Positions 45,855 to 55,242 of a stretch of 64,000 bases of DNA are shown piece after piece (position 1 is the first letter of the stretch; each line of letters opens with the position of its first letter). Made by a program: the position numbers and the translations under genes. The stretch lies in NCBI RefSeq assembly GCF_024345205.1, contig NZ_BROC01000005.1, forward strand, positions 91,858-155,857, read 5' to 3'. Source of the stretch: Lapidilactobacillus luobeiensis (GTDB lineage Bacteria; Bacillota; Bacilli; Lactobacillales; Lactobacillaceae). The notes below the pieces were generated by a model that worked only from the letters and a program-made list of their open reading frames with translations, did not search any database and was not told where the DNA came from.

Positions 45855-47095
45855 AAGAACAAGTTAGCCAGTCGTTGAGGACAATCCCAGAACAGGCCGT
45901 TATCAAATAGAAGTTGTGGCGCTAGAGAGACTACTGGGCCATGCGGCGAACGCGCCGAGCTTCGGCCTCAAAGTTTTGCTGGGGTGTGCAGTAGCCCTGT
46001 TGTTTGCGAGGCAACTGATTCAAGCGGTCTTGCGTGGCCTGCACTTGACTAGGGCTAATGTCATCTAGGGACATGCCCTTAGGGAAGTCCTGGCGGATCA
46101 TCCGGTTATGTGCCTCGTTGGTGCCACGGTCGCAGGACGTGTAAGGATGGGCGTAGAAAATCTCAGTTTCCGTCCCAGCAAAAGCAGTATTTAAGGCGGT
46201 GAACTCGGGTCCGTTGTCGGCTGTGATGGTCTTGATGCAAGCTCCCCATTCGCGCTTGATTCCACGCAATGCATAGCTCACAGAGTCTGCATCTCGTCCT
46301 TCGATCAAGCGGAGAAGTTGGCAACGGGTCTTGCGCTCAATCAGAGTCAAGATGACGCTCTCCTTGCCATTGCGTTTACCGACAATGGTATCCATCTCCC
46401 AGTGACCGAACTGCCTGCGTCGTTCAACGACCTTAGGCCGTTCCTCGATACTGCGGCCAGCCAGGCGCTTAGCCTTGGTGTGGTGCTGGTGAGAGGTCTT
46501 CCGCTTAGTCTTCTCCAACAGGTCGATATTTCGAATCTCTAGGCGTTGGTCGTCAATGTACTGGTACAAAGTCGAGGCACAAACAAGCTCTTCAGGAGTA
46601 AACAGCTTGTGTCGCTTGGCATAGCCGATTGAAGCATCCGGCGACCATTTGTCCTGCTTAGCTCGCTGTACGTACCAGGCTAAGAAGACCTGTACGCTGG
46701 CGAACTTGTCAGGACGATGGCAGCTCAAGCGTGCAGTCTCGTAACGTGCCTGAGCAGCCTCTGGCAGGTATTGTCGATGGTAGACGCGCTTGCCATTACT
46801 CTTCTTGACCTGATCTACTGTACCTCGCTTGATTTCATTATTAATGGTCTGCGGGCAGACGCCAATTTCAGCAGCAATCCAACGATTGGACTTCCCAGCT
46901 TGGCGGAATCCGGCCACTTTTCCGCGCTCGAGTGATGTTAAGTGCTGACCTTTTTGGCGGTGTGTGCTATCCTGTTTCTGCATCAAGACAATATCCTCTT
47001 CCATTGTTTGTGTAGGAACTTCAATGATACAGGATATCTGTTCTTGATGTTTTTTATTGTCCAAAAAATTTTGAGACAGTGGCTAACTTGATTCT
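45855..47095 (-). mobile_element. IS30-family insertion sequence (type 1)
   Basis: The terminal inverted repeats contain AAGTTAGCCA (45861-45870) and TGGCTAACTT (47080-47089). It is about 1.24 kb and carries a single intact transposase gene. Exact borders are not resolved. Confidence 0.75.
45931..46983 (-). CDS. IS30-family transposase
   Basis: 350 residues: an N-terminal HTH (SNRWIAAEIGVCPQTINNEI), then the DDE domain with Asp in GHWEMDTIVGKR, Asp in TITADNGPEF and Glu in RGTNEAHNRMIRQ. The ATG at 46983 with AGAGGAT upstream is preferred; a TTG at 47064 would add 27 residues that run into the terminal region. Intact and different from the IS30 at 49 kb. Confidence 0.88.
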   Translation of the reverse strand: MQKQDSTHRQKGQHLTSLERGKVAGFRQAGKSNRWIAAEIGVCPQTINNEIKRGTVDQVKKSNGKRVYHRQYLPEAAQARYETARLSCHRPDKFASVQVFLAWYVQRAKQDKWSPDASIGYAKRHKLFTPEELVCASTLYQYIDDQRLEIRNIDLLEKTKRKTSHQHHTKAKRLAGRSIEERPKVVERRRQFGHWEMDTIVGKRNGKESVILTLIERKTRCQLLRLIEGRDADSVSYALRGIKREWGACIKTITADNGPEFTALNTAFAGTETEIFYAHPYTSCDRGTNEAHNRMIRQDFPKGMSLDDISPSQVQATQDRLNQLPRKQQGYCTPQQNFEAEARRVRRMAQ

Positions 47096-47199
47096 AAAAT
47101 GCGCGGCTTTTTTATGTAGGGCGGAGAAAAGACAAATTTCTCCAGTAAATTATTTATGGTATCAGCTAGCAACAAATCAAATTGTTGCATAGTCGTCCA

Positions 47200-47490
47200 A
47201 AAATATGGAGGCAACGCGAATACAGCAGTGGTCGCAGGGTAATCATGTTCAAGCAATGGGAGAAGTCTTCATGTTAAGATCCTGTTACAGTTCAACTTTC
47301 AGTTTCAAAATACGTCCTACAAACAGTCTGTATATGTTGAGAGCGAAAGTTCTCACAGACCTTCTGGAGGGGTCTTGCAACGCATCGCCGCCGTGCGCGG
47401 CGTGCAGCGCGAAAGCCGCTAGCGCGAGCGGCGGCGGTCGGCGTTAGCCGGCCGCCTCAAGCCCCCCAGTATCTAATAGGGGGGCGATAG
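47200..47490 (+). other. oriT and origin-type structured region, element 1
   Basis: Contains CCCCCCAGTATCTAATAGGGGGG (47462-47484, key parts CCCCCC, TATCTAA and GGGGGG), closely like the nic regions of Tn916 and ICEBs1. It is preceded by a very GC-rich set of hairpins (GCCGCCGTGCGCGGC and neighbours) and by GTCTGT/ACAGAC with inner GAGA/TCTC stems. MobT-type relaxases nick such sites, and one is encoded directly downstream. Confidence 0.75.
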
Positions 47491-47601
47491 TATGACAGAA
47501 TAAACCTGCTAGACAGAAATAAACCGCGTAAGACCGGCGTTTTGCTAGAAATATGACGCAACATTAGCGCCCGATTAGTTCACATCGAAAGGAATGACAA
47601 A

Positions 47602-48933
47602 ATGCAAAAGGATTTAACGCTTGTTAATCCACAAAACTACTCGTGGTTAGACGAGCTGGAAGAATTCAAAGATGCCTATGGCATCACACAGCAACAATTA
47701 GCCGATACAACGGGATATCGTCGCGAGTACATCAACGCCTTAATCAGAGGCCGAAAACAGCTCACAGCGCAAGCTAAGGCCAAATTGACGACCGCAATGC
47801 GCGTACTGACCAAACGGAACAACCTAGATTGCTGTATCGACTACTTCCGCGTCACCTTTAAATCACACGATGCCGAAAACATCATTCAAAAGATATTTCA
47901 GATTAGTCCAGAACATTTCTATCGTGAGGACTGGGCGTTTTACGGCTACACGCATAAGCTGGTCTGTGGTGAGCTAACGGTGATGCTCTCACAACAACCA
48001 GAACGCCGTCACGGTGAATCAGAAGAAGCGTGGCTAAAACGGGACAAGGGCACAATGATTGAGTTGAGCGGTCAAGGCTGTCGCTATTTGGAAAAATACC
48101 TTAGCGGGCAAAAGCGCTCATGGTATGACGTCTTCATAGCTTGCCAAGAATTGCATGGTCGCTTCAAGCGAATTGACCTCGCTATCAATGACCGTCATGG
48201 CGTCCTCGACATTCCAGAATTGATTGAGAAGTATCGAAACGACGAATACCGTTCGCGTTTCAAAGGTGGCAAAATTCATCGCTCGGATCGTGACCACAAG
48301 GAGGGAAATACCTTAGAGTTAGGCTCGCGCCAAAGTGGTGTCCACATGGTGATTTATGAAAAGGACTTTGAGCAGTGGCAAAAGCAAAACGTATTATTGG
48401 AAGACAAGTTACCGATTGAAGAACAACCCATTAAGAATCGTTTTGAAGTGCGGCTAACTGATGAACGGGCTGATTCAGGTATTGATGCATTACTGTCAAC
48501 TCGCGACCCTGAAAAAGTTATCTTCGGCATCATCAACCATTATATTTGCTTTCTCACCCCTACCAAAAGCAAGAGTAAGCAAAGCTGGCCGATTGACCCA
48601 CGATGGGCAACCTTTATTGGTGCTAATCGGGATAAGTTATCCCTAACCGTTGACCCGCAACCCTTCGACTTTACGACAACTGTTGGCTGGCTCAAGAAGC
48701 AAGTGAGTTCCTCGCTGAAACTGATCGTGATTTTAGATGAGATGTTAGGAACGCACACGCTTGATGAAATTATTGACGCTGGCAAACTAAGTCCACGGCA
48801 AGTTGATTTGATCCAGCATTATCAAAATGGCAACTGTGGCGCCTACCTAGACAATTTTGAAGCAAAAGAAAAACAAAGCCCCAGTTTACAATTCAAGTGC
48901 AACACCCTGACGACTAGACCAAAAAGGCCATGA
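47602..48933 (+). CDS. MobT/Rep_trans-type relaxase, 3' end altered by IS30 insertion
   Basis: 443 residues. It has an N-terminal HTH (GITQQQLADTTGYRREYINAL, about residues 29-49) and a replication-initiation-factor (PF02486-like) domain from about residue 75, with FRVTFKSHDAENIIQK, WAFYGYTHKLVCGE and LAINDRHGVLDIPELIEKY. Such proteins are the relaxases of the Tn916/ICEBs1 family and related IMEs. The IS30 inserted at 48880 replaces the last two native residues (NE after KEKQS) with 18 IS-encoded ones, so the enzyme may still work. AAAGGAATGACAAA precedes the ATG. The intact relative is at 62100-63386. Confidence 0.85.
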   Translation: MQKDLTLVNPQNYSWLDELEEFKDAYGITQQQLADTTGYRREYINALIRGRKQLTAQAKAKLTTAMRVLTKRNNLDCCIDYFRVTFKSHDAENIIQKIFQISPEHFYREDWAFYGYTHKLVCGELTVMLSQQPERRHGESEEAWLKRDKGTMIELSGQGCRYLEKYLSGQKRSWYDVFIACQELHGRFKRIDLAINDRHGVLDIPELIEKYRNDEYRSRFKGGKIHRSDRDHKEGNTLELGSRQSGVHMVIYEKDFEQWQKQNVLLEDKLPIEEQPIKNRFEVRLTDERADSGIDALLSTRDPEKVIFGIINHYICFLTPTKSKSKQSWPIDPRWATFIGANRDKLSLTVDPQPFDFTTTVGWLKKQVSSSLKLIVILDEMLGTHTLDEIIDAGKLSPRQVDLIQHYQNGNCGAYLDNFEAKEKQSPSLQFKCNTLTTRPKRP

Positions 48934-50056
48934 AGACCTATTCTTGTTAGTACTAGCTAAACAAGAAAGCAGGAATCTTCATGACCCACTCTCAGACTAA
49001 CACCCACAAGCATTACCAACAACTCAGTTTTAGCGACCGTGCTACAATTCAGGCCCTTCGGGCTGCTAGTGACACCGCGACCGTGATTGCACAGAAGCTT
49101 CATCGCAGTAAAGCGACAATCTCACGAGAAATCACGCGTGGATCTGTAACTCAGCTCGACTCGAAGCGTCACTCGCATCAAGTCTATCTTGCGGAAACTG
49201 CCCAAGCCATGCACGACCGTAAACGCGATAGAACCGGTCACTACGCCTTTCTTAAGACTGGCCGTGCGTTCTTCAAGGCTCTCGCCAGGGAGCTTACTCG
49301 TAAGCCGCGCGTACACAGCGTTGATAGCTTCGTACACTTCTATCGCGACCAGGGCAAGGCTTGCCCTTCAACGACAACTGTGTATCGCTACATCGACGCC
49401 GGGCTGCTTGAGCTAGACAACATGACACTTCCCAAGAAGCTCCGACGCCGCATCAAAGGCTATAAGAACGCCCACAAGCGCAAGAATAAGAAGATATACG
49501 GCGACTCAATCGAGTTGCGTCCTGCGGCCGTGAATGACCGCACAGGCGTGGGACATTGGGAAGGCGACTTGGTCAAAGGTATTCGCTTAGCTGATGAGCC
49601 AGCATTAATGACGCTCACAGAACGGTACAGCCGGACTGAGATCATCGTCAAGATTCCTGACTATCATGCGGGCACCTGCCTTAAAGCCTTGCAAGACACG
49701 ATCGACGACTACGGGGCCAAGGAATTTGAGAGTATCACTTTTGACAATGGTTCCGAGTTTGCCAAGTTATCAGAGATTGTTGGAACCCAGATTTACTTCG
49801 CACATCCGTACTCGCCTTGGGAGCGTGGCACAAACGAGAACGCCAATGGACTGCTTAGGGAATTCTTCCCGAAAGGGAAGTCTCTCAGAGCAGTTACCCT
49901 GGTTGAAATTCAAGCAGTCCAATCCGCACTGAACCATCGTCCCAGACGTATTCTGAACTATCTTCGCCCATGCGATTACTACCGATGCATGGCGTAACAG
50001 CCTAGACCACTATCAAGAATTCGTTATCATCGTTGCACTTGACTTGAAAATTGAGG
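48880..50056 (+). mobile_element. IS30-family insertion sequence (type 2) with 15-bp target duplication
   Basis: 1177 bp. Ends CCCAGTTTACAATTCAAGTG and, read inward from the right, CCTCAATTTTCAAGTCAAGTG share TCAAGTGCAAC. The flanks AAAGAAAAACAAAGC (48865-48879 and 50057-50071) are identical, and the second element at 62.1 kb has a single uninterrupted copy of this site. It sits at the 3' end of the relaxase gene. Confidence 0.9.
48981..49997 (+). CDS. IS30-family transposase
   Basis: 338 residues: HTH (ATVIAQKLHRSKATISREITRG), DDE residues in GHWEGDLVKGIR, SITFDNGSEFAK and ERGTNENANGLLREFF. GCAGGAATCTTC precedes the ATG. Intact; the decayed copy at 38.1 kb belongs to the same lineage. Confidence 0.92.
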   Translation: MTHSQTNTHKHYQQLSFSDRATIQALRAASDTATVIAQKLHRSKATISREITRGSVTQLDSKRHSHQVYLAETAQAMHDRKRDRTGHYAFLKTGRAFFKALARELTRKPRVHSVDSFVHFYRDQGKACPSTTTVYRYIDAGLLELDNMTLPKKLRRRIKGYKNAHKRKNKKIYGDSIELRPAAVNDRTGVGHWEGDLVKGIRLADEPALMTLTERYSRTEIIVKIPDYHAGTCLKALQDTIDDYGAKEFESITFDNGSEFAKLSEIVGTQIYFAHPYSPWERGTNENANGLLREFFPKGKSLRAVTLVEIQAVQSALNHRPRRILNYLRPCDYYRCMA

Positions 50057-50179
50057 AAAGAAAAACAAAGCAACGAATGAACGCGATTGCCGCGCTGACC
50101 CGAAACTTTGCCCTAGACAAGCTAAGTATATCACGGTCAGCAAATCGCGGCGATCTCCAATCTGAAAAAGGAGAATTTT

Positions 50180-50422
50180 ATGCCAGCATATCTGACCCTG
50201 ACACGGGCTGATTTAGTGAAGCTGGGATACAGTCTATCGCAAGCAAGCCGTATCGTCAAATTGACCAAAGAACAGTTGCTCAAACAAGGCTTTGGATGGT
50301 ACGGTAAGAAAGGCGTAGACCGTGTTCCGGTGGAAGCAGTAGACGCAGTATTAGGCTTGAAACTAAGCCAACTTGAGGGTGCACCAAGTGGCCTTTCCGC
50401 AGTTAAGGAGGAACTATCTTGA
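50180..50422 (+). CDS. DUF3173 protein, excisionase-like
   Basis: 80 residues. It begins YLTLTRADLVKLGYSLSQAS, an HTH-like segment, followed by KQGFGWYGKKGVDRVPVEAVDAVLG. Proteins of this family sit directly before tyrosine integrases in Gram-positive ICEs and IMEs and are thought to act in excision or its control. GGAG lies upstream. Its stop overlaps the TTG start of the integrase (TTGA). Confidence 0.8.
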   Translation: MPAYLTLTRADLVKLGYSLSQASRIVKLTKEQLLKQGFGWYGKKGVDRVPVEAVDAVLGLKLSQLEGAPSGLSAVKEELS

Positions 50423-51552
50423 CTACGAAAGACCCAATTACAAAACAAGCGGACGGCACTTTCAGCTTCCGCGTAAGCTTAGGAACTGACAAACGGACTG
50501 GCAAGCGAATTCAAAAGCGTGCCAGCGGCTTCAAAACGAAAACGGAGGCGAAAAAAGCAAGAGTTGCAATGTTGGCGGCGGGGATCGCCGATGATGAGGA
50601 CATCAAGCAGACTAAGTTTGGCGACTTTATGGAAGACGTGTTCAAGCCTTGGTACAAAACCCAAGTAAAGCCACGCACCTACCGTCAGCGGCTAGTCTTG
50701 ATGAACAGTGAGTATCTGACTAGGTTCAACGACATCATCATTGACCAAATTCGGCCGATTGATGTGCAACATTGGCAAGTCAGCGTACTCAAAGACTGTA
50801 AGCAATCTTATGCGCGTACTATCAACATTATGTTAGGTCAAGTGCTAGAACGTGCTAAGGCGCTGGGCATCATCACCGAGAATCCAGTGCGTGTTGTTGG
50901 CCTCATCAAAAAGAAGAAAGCGAAGATCCAGTTCTGGACACAAGCTGACTTCCAAAAGGTGCTCGCTAAGACAAATACCGACACGTACTCGGGCCGCTTT
51001 GATTACACGATGTTGTGGTTCATGTTTATGTCTGGCTTGCGTAGTGGTGAAGCACGAGCGTTGAAGTGGACAGACGTTGATCTCGAAGCTAAGACCGTGA
51101 ACGTCAATAAGACGATGGACTATCACAACCGCAACTGGTTTGAAACACCAGCGCCAAAGACCGCCGCTAGTCGCCGTACTGTGGCACTTGATGATGATAC
51201 CGTTGCGTGCTTAGGCGCGTGGCAGACCGCACAAGCGGCGATGGTGAATTCCGAGTGGGTATTCTCACGTGATGGGATTCCGTGCTCTGACCAGCAATTC
51301 ATTGATATTGTGGACGCGTACAGCACACTCGCTAAAGTTCAGCGAATTACCGTGCACGGCCTCCGCCACTCGCATGTGTCGCTGTTGATCAGCCTCGGTG
51401 AAAATCCACTCCAGATTAAAGAACGTCTGGGGCATGAAGACATCGAAACGACGCTCGGCACTTACGGTCATCTTTACCCCAACAGTAACTTTGAAGTCGC
51501 AAAAAAGCTCAACGGGATCTTCTCCAAGGAGGTACCCGATGAGCCAAAATAA
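50419..51552 (+). CDS. int: Tyrosine integrase
   Basis: 377 residues. An N-terminal AP2-like arm-binding domain (TFSFRVSLGTDKRTGKRIQKR), a SAM-like core-binding domain (residues about 65-165) and a catalytic domain with Arg in SGLRSGEARAL, HxxR in HGLRHSHVSLL, His in RLGHEDIETTL and Tyr in TYGHLYP. TTG start with AAGGAGG. It would excise and insert the element at the CCCGGG palindrome just downstream. The core-binding domain differs noticeably from the homologue at 60.6 kb; the ends are nearly identical. Confidence 0.93.
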   Translation: MTTKDPITKQADGTFSFRVSLGTDKRTGKRIQKRASGFKTKTEAKKARVAMLAAGIADDEDIKQTKFGDFMEDVFKPWYKTQVKPRTYRQRLVLMNSEYLTRFNDIIIDQIRPIDVQHWQVSVLKDCKQSYARTINIMLGQVLERAKALGIITENPVRVVGLIKKKKAKIQFWTQADFQKVLAKTNTDTYSGRFDYTMLWFMFMSGLRSGEARALKWTDVDLEAKTVNVNKTMDYHNRNWFETPAPKTAASRRTVALDDDTVACLGAWQTAQAAMVNSEWVFSRDGIPCSDQQFIDIVDAYSTLAKVQRITVHGLRHSHVSLLISLGENPLQIKERLGHEDIETTLGTYGHLYPNSNFEVAKKLNGIFSKEVPDEPK

Positions 51553-51638
51553 TTTGAAAAGGGTCAAAATTGTGCCACCATAAAATCGGTGGTGCTAGAA
51601 ACCTTGATACCACGGGACGGGCGCGAGATGTGCCATTG

Positions 51639-51655
51639 TTCCCGGGAAATAATTT
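51639..51655. other. Candidate attR of element 1 (half Noc-type palindrome)
   Basis: TTCCCGGGAAATAATTT. The right half continues the NBS palindrome while the left half (CATTG before TTCCC) does not. Joining the left flank at 35.81 kb to this right flank gives a perfect 24-bp palindrome centred on CCCGGG, which I take as the empty site. Confidence 0.5.
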
Positions 51656-51729
51656 CTCATCAATTTTTTGGGTTGATTTCGTTTTGCTGATCCCCTGAAC
51701 ACGGTCCAGCCAACTTTGGCACCTGCTTT

Positions 51730-52776
51730 TCAGCGAAAATCGACCACATGTGGGCCCTTAGTCGCAACTCCGGCTTCAAGAATCGCCAAGGCCGTCAATA
51801 ACTCCTCATCACTGACTAATTTAGGTTCGCCGCGCAAAATCGTCGCAGCCATCGCGTCATAGACCCGGCCATAGTCTCCCAAAGGAGTCGGTAGACTTTT
51901 TTCGATCCAATCGCCGTTCCCATTTTGATAATGCAGCTGCCCATAAGCATCGGCCGTATCTTGGCCGAAGCCCCATGTCCCCGGCATGATCTGCGCCTTC
52001 AAATCGTTTTCTTGCTGATCGATCTCCGCCTTGACGAAACTACCCAAAGTCCCTAGTAATAGGAATTTAGGATAAGGTCGCGCCACCAGATTACTGGATT
52101 TGACCTTGGCTTTGAATCCTTCATAGAATAGATCCACCTCATAGTAATCATCCATGTTTCCTTGGTTTTGTTGCGGTCGGATATCATAGTAGACTTGTTG
52201 CGGCGCGCCGAAAAGTGCGATCATCTGATCGATCGTATGGATCCCCAGCCCATAAAATTGGCCATTGATCGGCGCACTATTGACCACCGTCTCCTGCAAA
52301 CGATAATGATCCATGTGGGACTCGATCTCCAAAGGGCGGCCTAAATAACCGATCGTCAACACTTGCTTCAGAGCCAAGTAATCACTATCAAAACGCCGAT
52401 TTTGAAAAGGCATCGCGACTAAGCCTTTACTCCGCGCTAGATCCAATAGTTCGCGCGCCTCAGCCTTGGTTTGGCAAAAAGGCTTTTCCACCAAAACGTG
52501 CTTGCCCTGATTTAAAGCGGCTTTTGCCAATTGATAATGGGTCGCCGCTGGGGTGGTGATCGTGACCATTTGGATCTCCGGATCAGCCAAAATCTGTTGA
52601 TAGTCTGTCGTCAACACCGCACCGCGCTGGCGCCACTCTTGTTGCGCCTCAGGATAATGTCGAAAGCCATGATCGTAGATCGCTTTCACTGTGATCTCAG
52701 ACCGTATTTTCAAATAAGGTAAATGATACCGATTCGCACTTTTGCCAAAGCCTACCATCGCGATCGTTAATTGCAT
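51730..52776 (-). CDS. Gfo/Idh/MocA-family oxidoreductase
   Basis: 348 residues. N-terminal Rossmann fold (TIAMVGFGKSANRYHLPYL), the EKPF motif with catalytic Lys (HVLVEKPFCQT), then FQNRRFDSDYLALKQVL and GIHTIDQMIALFG in the C-terminal domain. This pattern is like the YdgJ/IolW (scyllo-inositol dehydrogenase-type) branch, so an NAD(P)-dependent sugar or inositol substrate is likely. The start at 52776 is preferred over a longer one; the ribosome-binding site (GGGTGGCGGAG) is close. A single gene next to the element border. Confidence 0.82.
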   Translation of the reverse strand: MQLTIAMVGFGKSANRYHLPYLKIRSEITVKAIYDHGFRHYPEAQQEWRQRGAVLTTDYQQILADPEIQMVTITTPAATHYQLAKAALNQGKHVLVEKPFCQTKAEARELLDLARSKGLVAMPFQNRRFDSDYLALKQVLTIGYLGRPLEIESHMDHYRLQETVVNSAPINGQFYGLGIHTIDQMIALFGAPQQVYYDIRPQQNQGNMDDYYEVDLFYEGFKAKVKSSNLVARPYPKFLLLGTLGSFVKAEIDQQENDLKAQIMPGTWGFGQDTADAYGQLHYQNGNGDWIEKSLPTPLGDYGRVYDAMAATILRGEPKLVSDEELLTALAILEAGVATKGPHVVDFR

Positions 52777-52997
52777 CTCCGCCACCCACTTCATCAGATT
52801 TTGATTTCATTTAACGCTACCTCCATTGTACGTTTTCAACCCGTAGAAAAAAAGGCTCAACTGTTTTTTACAGCCTTATTTTCCAAAACTCGCCGGACTC
52901 GGCTAACTCTCTTCCTTAAAAACTTAAAAGGTTGCTTGCAATTTTTCCCTAGTGACTTAGAATTAAAGTAGACAAAAAAACATTTGGGGGCATTACG

Positions 52998-54839
52998 ATG
53001 ACGTTTTCCGCACAAACACGACAAGATAACTTAGAAAAACTTGCCAACGAGATGTTCGATCTCGTCATCATTGGTGGCGGGATCACTGGAGCTGGTGTGG
53101 CTCTACAGGCCGCTGCTTCTGGGCTCAAAACCGCCCTGCTAGAAATGCAGGATTTCGCAGAGGGCACTTCTTCGCGCTCAACCAAGATGGTCCATGGCGG
53201 GATCCGCTACTTAAAGAATTTTGATGTCGGTGTGGTCGCTGATACGGTCCAAGAGCGGGCTAAAGTCCAACAGATCGCCCCACATATTCCGCAACCGATC
53301 AGAATGCTACTTCCTATTTATCAAGAACCTGACGCGACTTACGATATGTTCTCGGTCAATGTTGCCATGAAGCTTTATGACCAATTAGCGCGGATCCATG
53401 ATCCCCGACTGACCAGTTTCACCATGACGCGAGAAGAAGTCCTGGCCCAAGTCCCCGATCTGAACCCTGAGCACCTCCTTGGCGCTGGTTCCTATTTGGA
53501 TTACACCAACAACGACGCCCGCCTAGTGATCGAGAATATCAAAAAGGCGGCGGCCTTTGGTGGGGTGATGACTAGTCGGATCAAAGTCACGAATTTTCTT
53601 CACGATCATGCTGGTAAAGTCTGCGGTGTGACCGCCGATGATCTACTTAGCGATGAAAGTCTAACGATCCACGCGAAGATCGTGCTTAACGCAGCAGGGC
53701 CTTGGGTCGATAATATTGACAGTCTGGACGATCAAGTCCCCTTCATGAAACAACTTCGGCCAACGAAGGGGATCCATGTTGTGGTTGATTGGCAGCGGTT
53801 ACCTGTGCCCCAGCCCCTTTATTTTGATAGTCAGCACCATGATGATCGCATGATTTTTGTCATTCCGCGAGATGGCAAAACCTACTTTGGCACGACCGAT
53901 ACAGACTATCGCAGTGATCTACGCCATCCGCAGATCACCCAATCTGATCTGGATTATCTTTTGACTTCGATCAATCAACGCTTCCCCGCGGTAAAAATAA
54001 CCTTGGCCGATATCGAGGCCAGTTGGGCAGGGATCCGACCGTTGATCGCCTCAAACGGGAGCTCTGATTATAACGGCGGCGGTGGCGGTCATATCACGGA
54101 TCAAAGCGTCGACCAAGTGATCGGCAGCGTCAACAACTACAATCAAGGTCGGGCGACTCGTGATGATATTGCTGAAGCGATCGTTGCCAGTGAACAAACA
54201 CTTTCCGAAAAGATCCTGAAACCGTCCCAAGTTTCTCGGGGTAGCTCGCTGCATCTTAAAGAGGATGGTCTGATCGTCCTCTCTGGTGGAAAAATCACGG
54301 ACTATCGTCGAATGGCCGCCGGCGCTTTAGAGTTGATCATTCAACAAATGAAAGAACTGTTCCACCAACGATTTCAACCAGTCGACTCCACTAAACTACG
54401 CGTCTCTGGAGGCGATATCAATCCCAGCAATGTTCCTGTTGAATTGCAAATGATCAGCGACCAAGGTGAAGCCTTAGGTCTGGACGCAAACTCCGCCCGT
54501 CTGATCGCGCACCTTTTTGGCTCCAATGCGCTTCAGATCTTCACTTTGACGCGGACCACTCAACCGGCGCCAGGACTCAGCTTAGCAGAGACCTTGATGT
54601 TAAACTATTGCCTGAGTGAGGAAATGGTTTTGACCCCCGTTGACTATCTACTACGTCGCACCAATCACATTTTATTTGCGGCAGATAAATTGGCCGCGAT
54701 CCGTGAGCCGATCATCCAAGAAATGGCACGTCAGCTCAACTGGGACGAGGGTCAAACTAAACGGATGCGCCAGCATCTCGATCAAGTCTGCCAAGAAAGC
54801 GACTTGATCTATCTCAAAGCGGGCCAAAGCCACGCCTAA
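52998..54839 (+). CDS. glpO: Alpha-glycerophosphate oxidase
   Basis: A 613-residue FAD enzyme that oxidises glycerol 3-phosphate to dihydroxyacetone phosphate, giving H2O2. It has the FAD motif FDLVIIGGGITGAG, the DAO signature TSSRSTKMVHGGIRYLKNFD, GPWVDN, PTKGIHVVV and the C-terminal DAO_C helical domain. The Gly/Asn-rich insert near residues 355-375 (SDYNGGGGGHITDQS) fits the flavin-oxidase insert region of GlpO. TTGGGGGC precedes the ATG. No glpK or glpF lies beside it in this window. Confidence 0.92.
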   Translation: MTFSAQTRQDNLEKLANEMFDLVIIGGGITGAGVALQAAASGLKTALLEMQDFAEGTSSRSTKMVHGGIRYLKNFDVGVVADTVQERAKVQQIAPHIPQPIRMLLPIYQEPDATYDMFSVNVAMKLYDQLARIHDPRLTSFTMTREEVLAQVPDLNPEHLLGAGSYLDYTNNDARLVIENIKKAAAFGGVMTSRIKVTNFLHDHAGKVCGVTADDLLSDESLTIHAKIVLNAAGPWVDNIDSLDDQVPFMKQLRPTKGIHVVVDWQRLPVPQPLYFDSQHHDDRMIFVIPRDGKTYFGTTDTDYRSDLRHPQITQSDLDYLLTSINQRFPAVKITLADIEASWAGIRPLIASNGSSDYNGGGGGHITDQSVDQVIGSVNNYNQGRATRDDIAEAIVASEQTLSEKILKPSQVSRGSSLHLKEDGLIVLSGGKITDYRRMAAGALELIIQQMKELFHQRFQPVDSTKLRVSGGDINPSNVPVELQMISDQGEALGLDANSARLIAHLFGSNALQIFTLTRTTQPAPGLSLAETLMLNYCLSEEMVLTPVDYLLRRTNHILFAADKLAAIREPIIQEMARQLNWDEGQTKRMRQHLDQVCQESDLIYLKAGQSHA

Positions 54840-54873
54840 GCACCTATGGACCTCCCTACCTTAAATGAAAGCA

Positions 54874-54919
54874 AGCCTAGCCAACTATGTTTAACTCACA
54901 TAGTTGGCTAGGCTTTTTG
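54874..54919 (+). terminator. glpO terminator
   Basis: AGCCTAGCCAACTATGT/ACATAGTTGGCTAGGCT followed by TTTTTG. Confidence 0.9.
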
Positions 54920-55242
54920 ATTACCTTAAAATCACGAGCCGATTGTCTGACTCGATTTGACTACATTAACAGAAATATAATCGGCACTATTGACAACACT
55001 CGTTTAGGCTCGGCAAAAAGTCGTTTTTTTCAAAAAAAATTCAGGTTTTTTATGAACAAAGAATGAGCTTTAAGAACATATTCTCATTTAATTTCGGCTA
55101 ATTGTACTGGTATTCTTTGCCATGTGTGGGTTGATAAGCTGTCCGTCTTTTACGCTCTATCCTCATTTATATCTCATGCAGAAGCTTTAAAAAGGCGTTA
55201 TAGTAACGATATTAGTTTTCATAATAAACAAGGGGGTTCATC

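Larger units (their letters stand above)
35818..51655. mobile_element. Integrated mobilizable element with adhesin cargo (about 15.8 kb)
   Basis: Bounded by 14-bp direct repeats TTCCCGGGAAATAA. From the right end inward it carries a tyrosine integrase, a DUF3173 gene, a Rep_trans/MobT relaxase, an oriT, an IS30, a cell-wall adhesin gene, an ISLre2, an IS30 remnant and an IS21. No conjugation machinery (coupling protein, VirB4) is seen, so it is at most mobilizable. The core module alone (about 47.1-51.65 kb) is certain, being shared with 60.5-63.9 kb; the left border at 35.8 kb is inferred. Confidence 0.5.
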
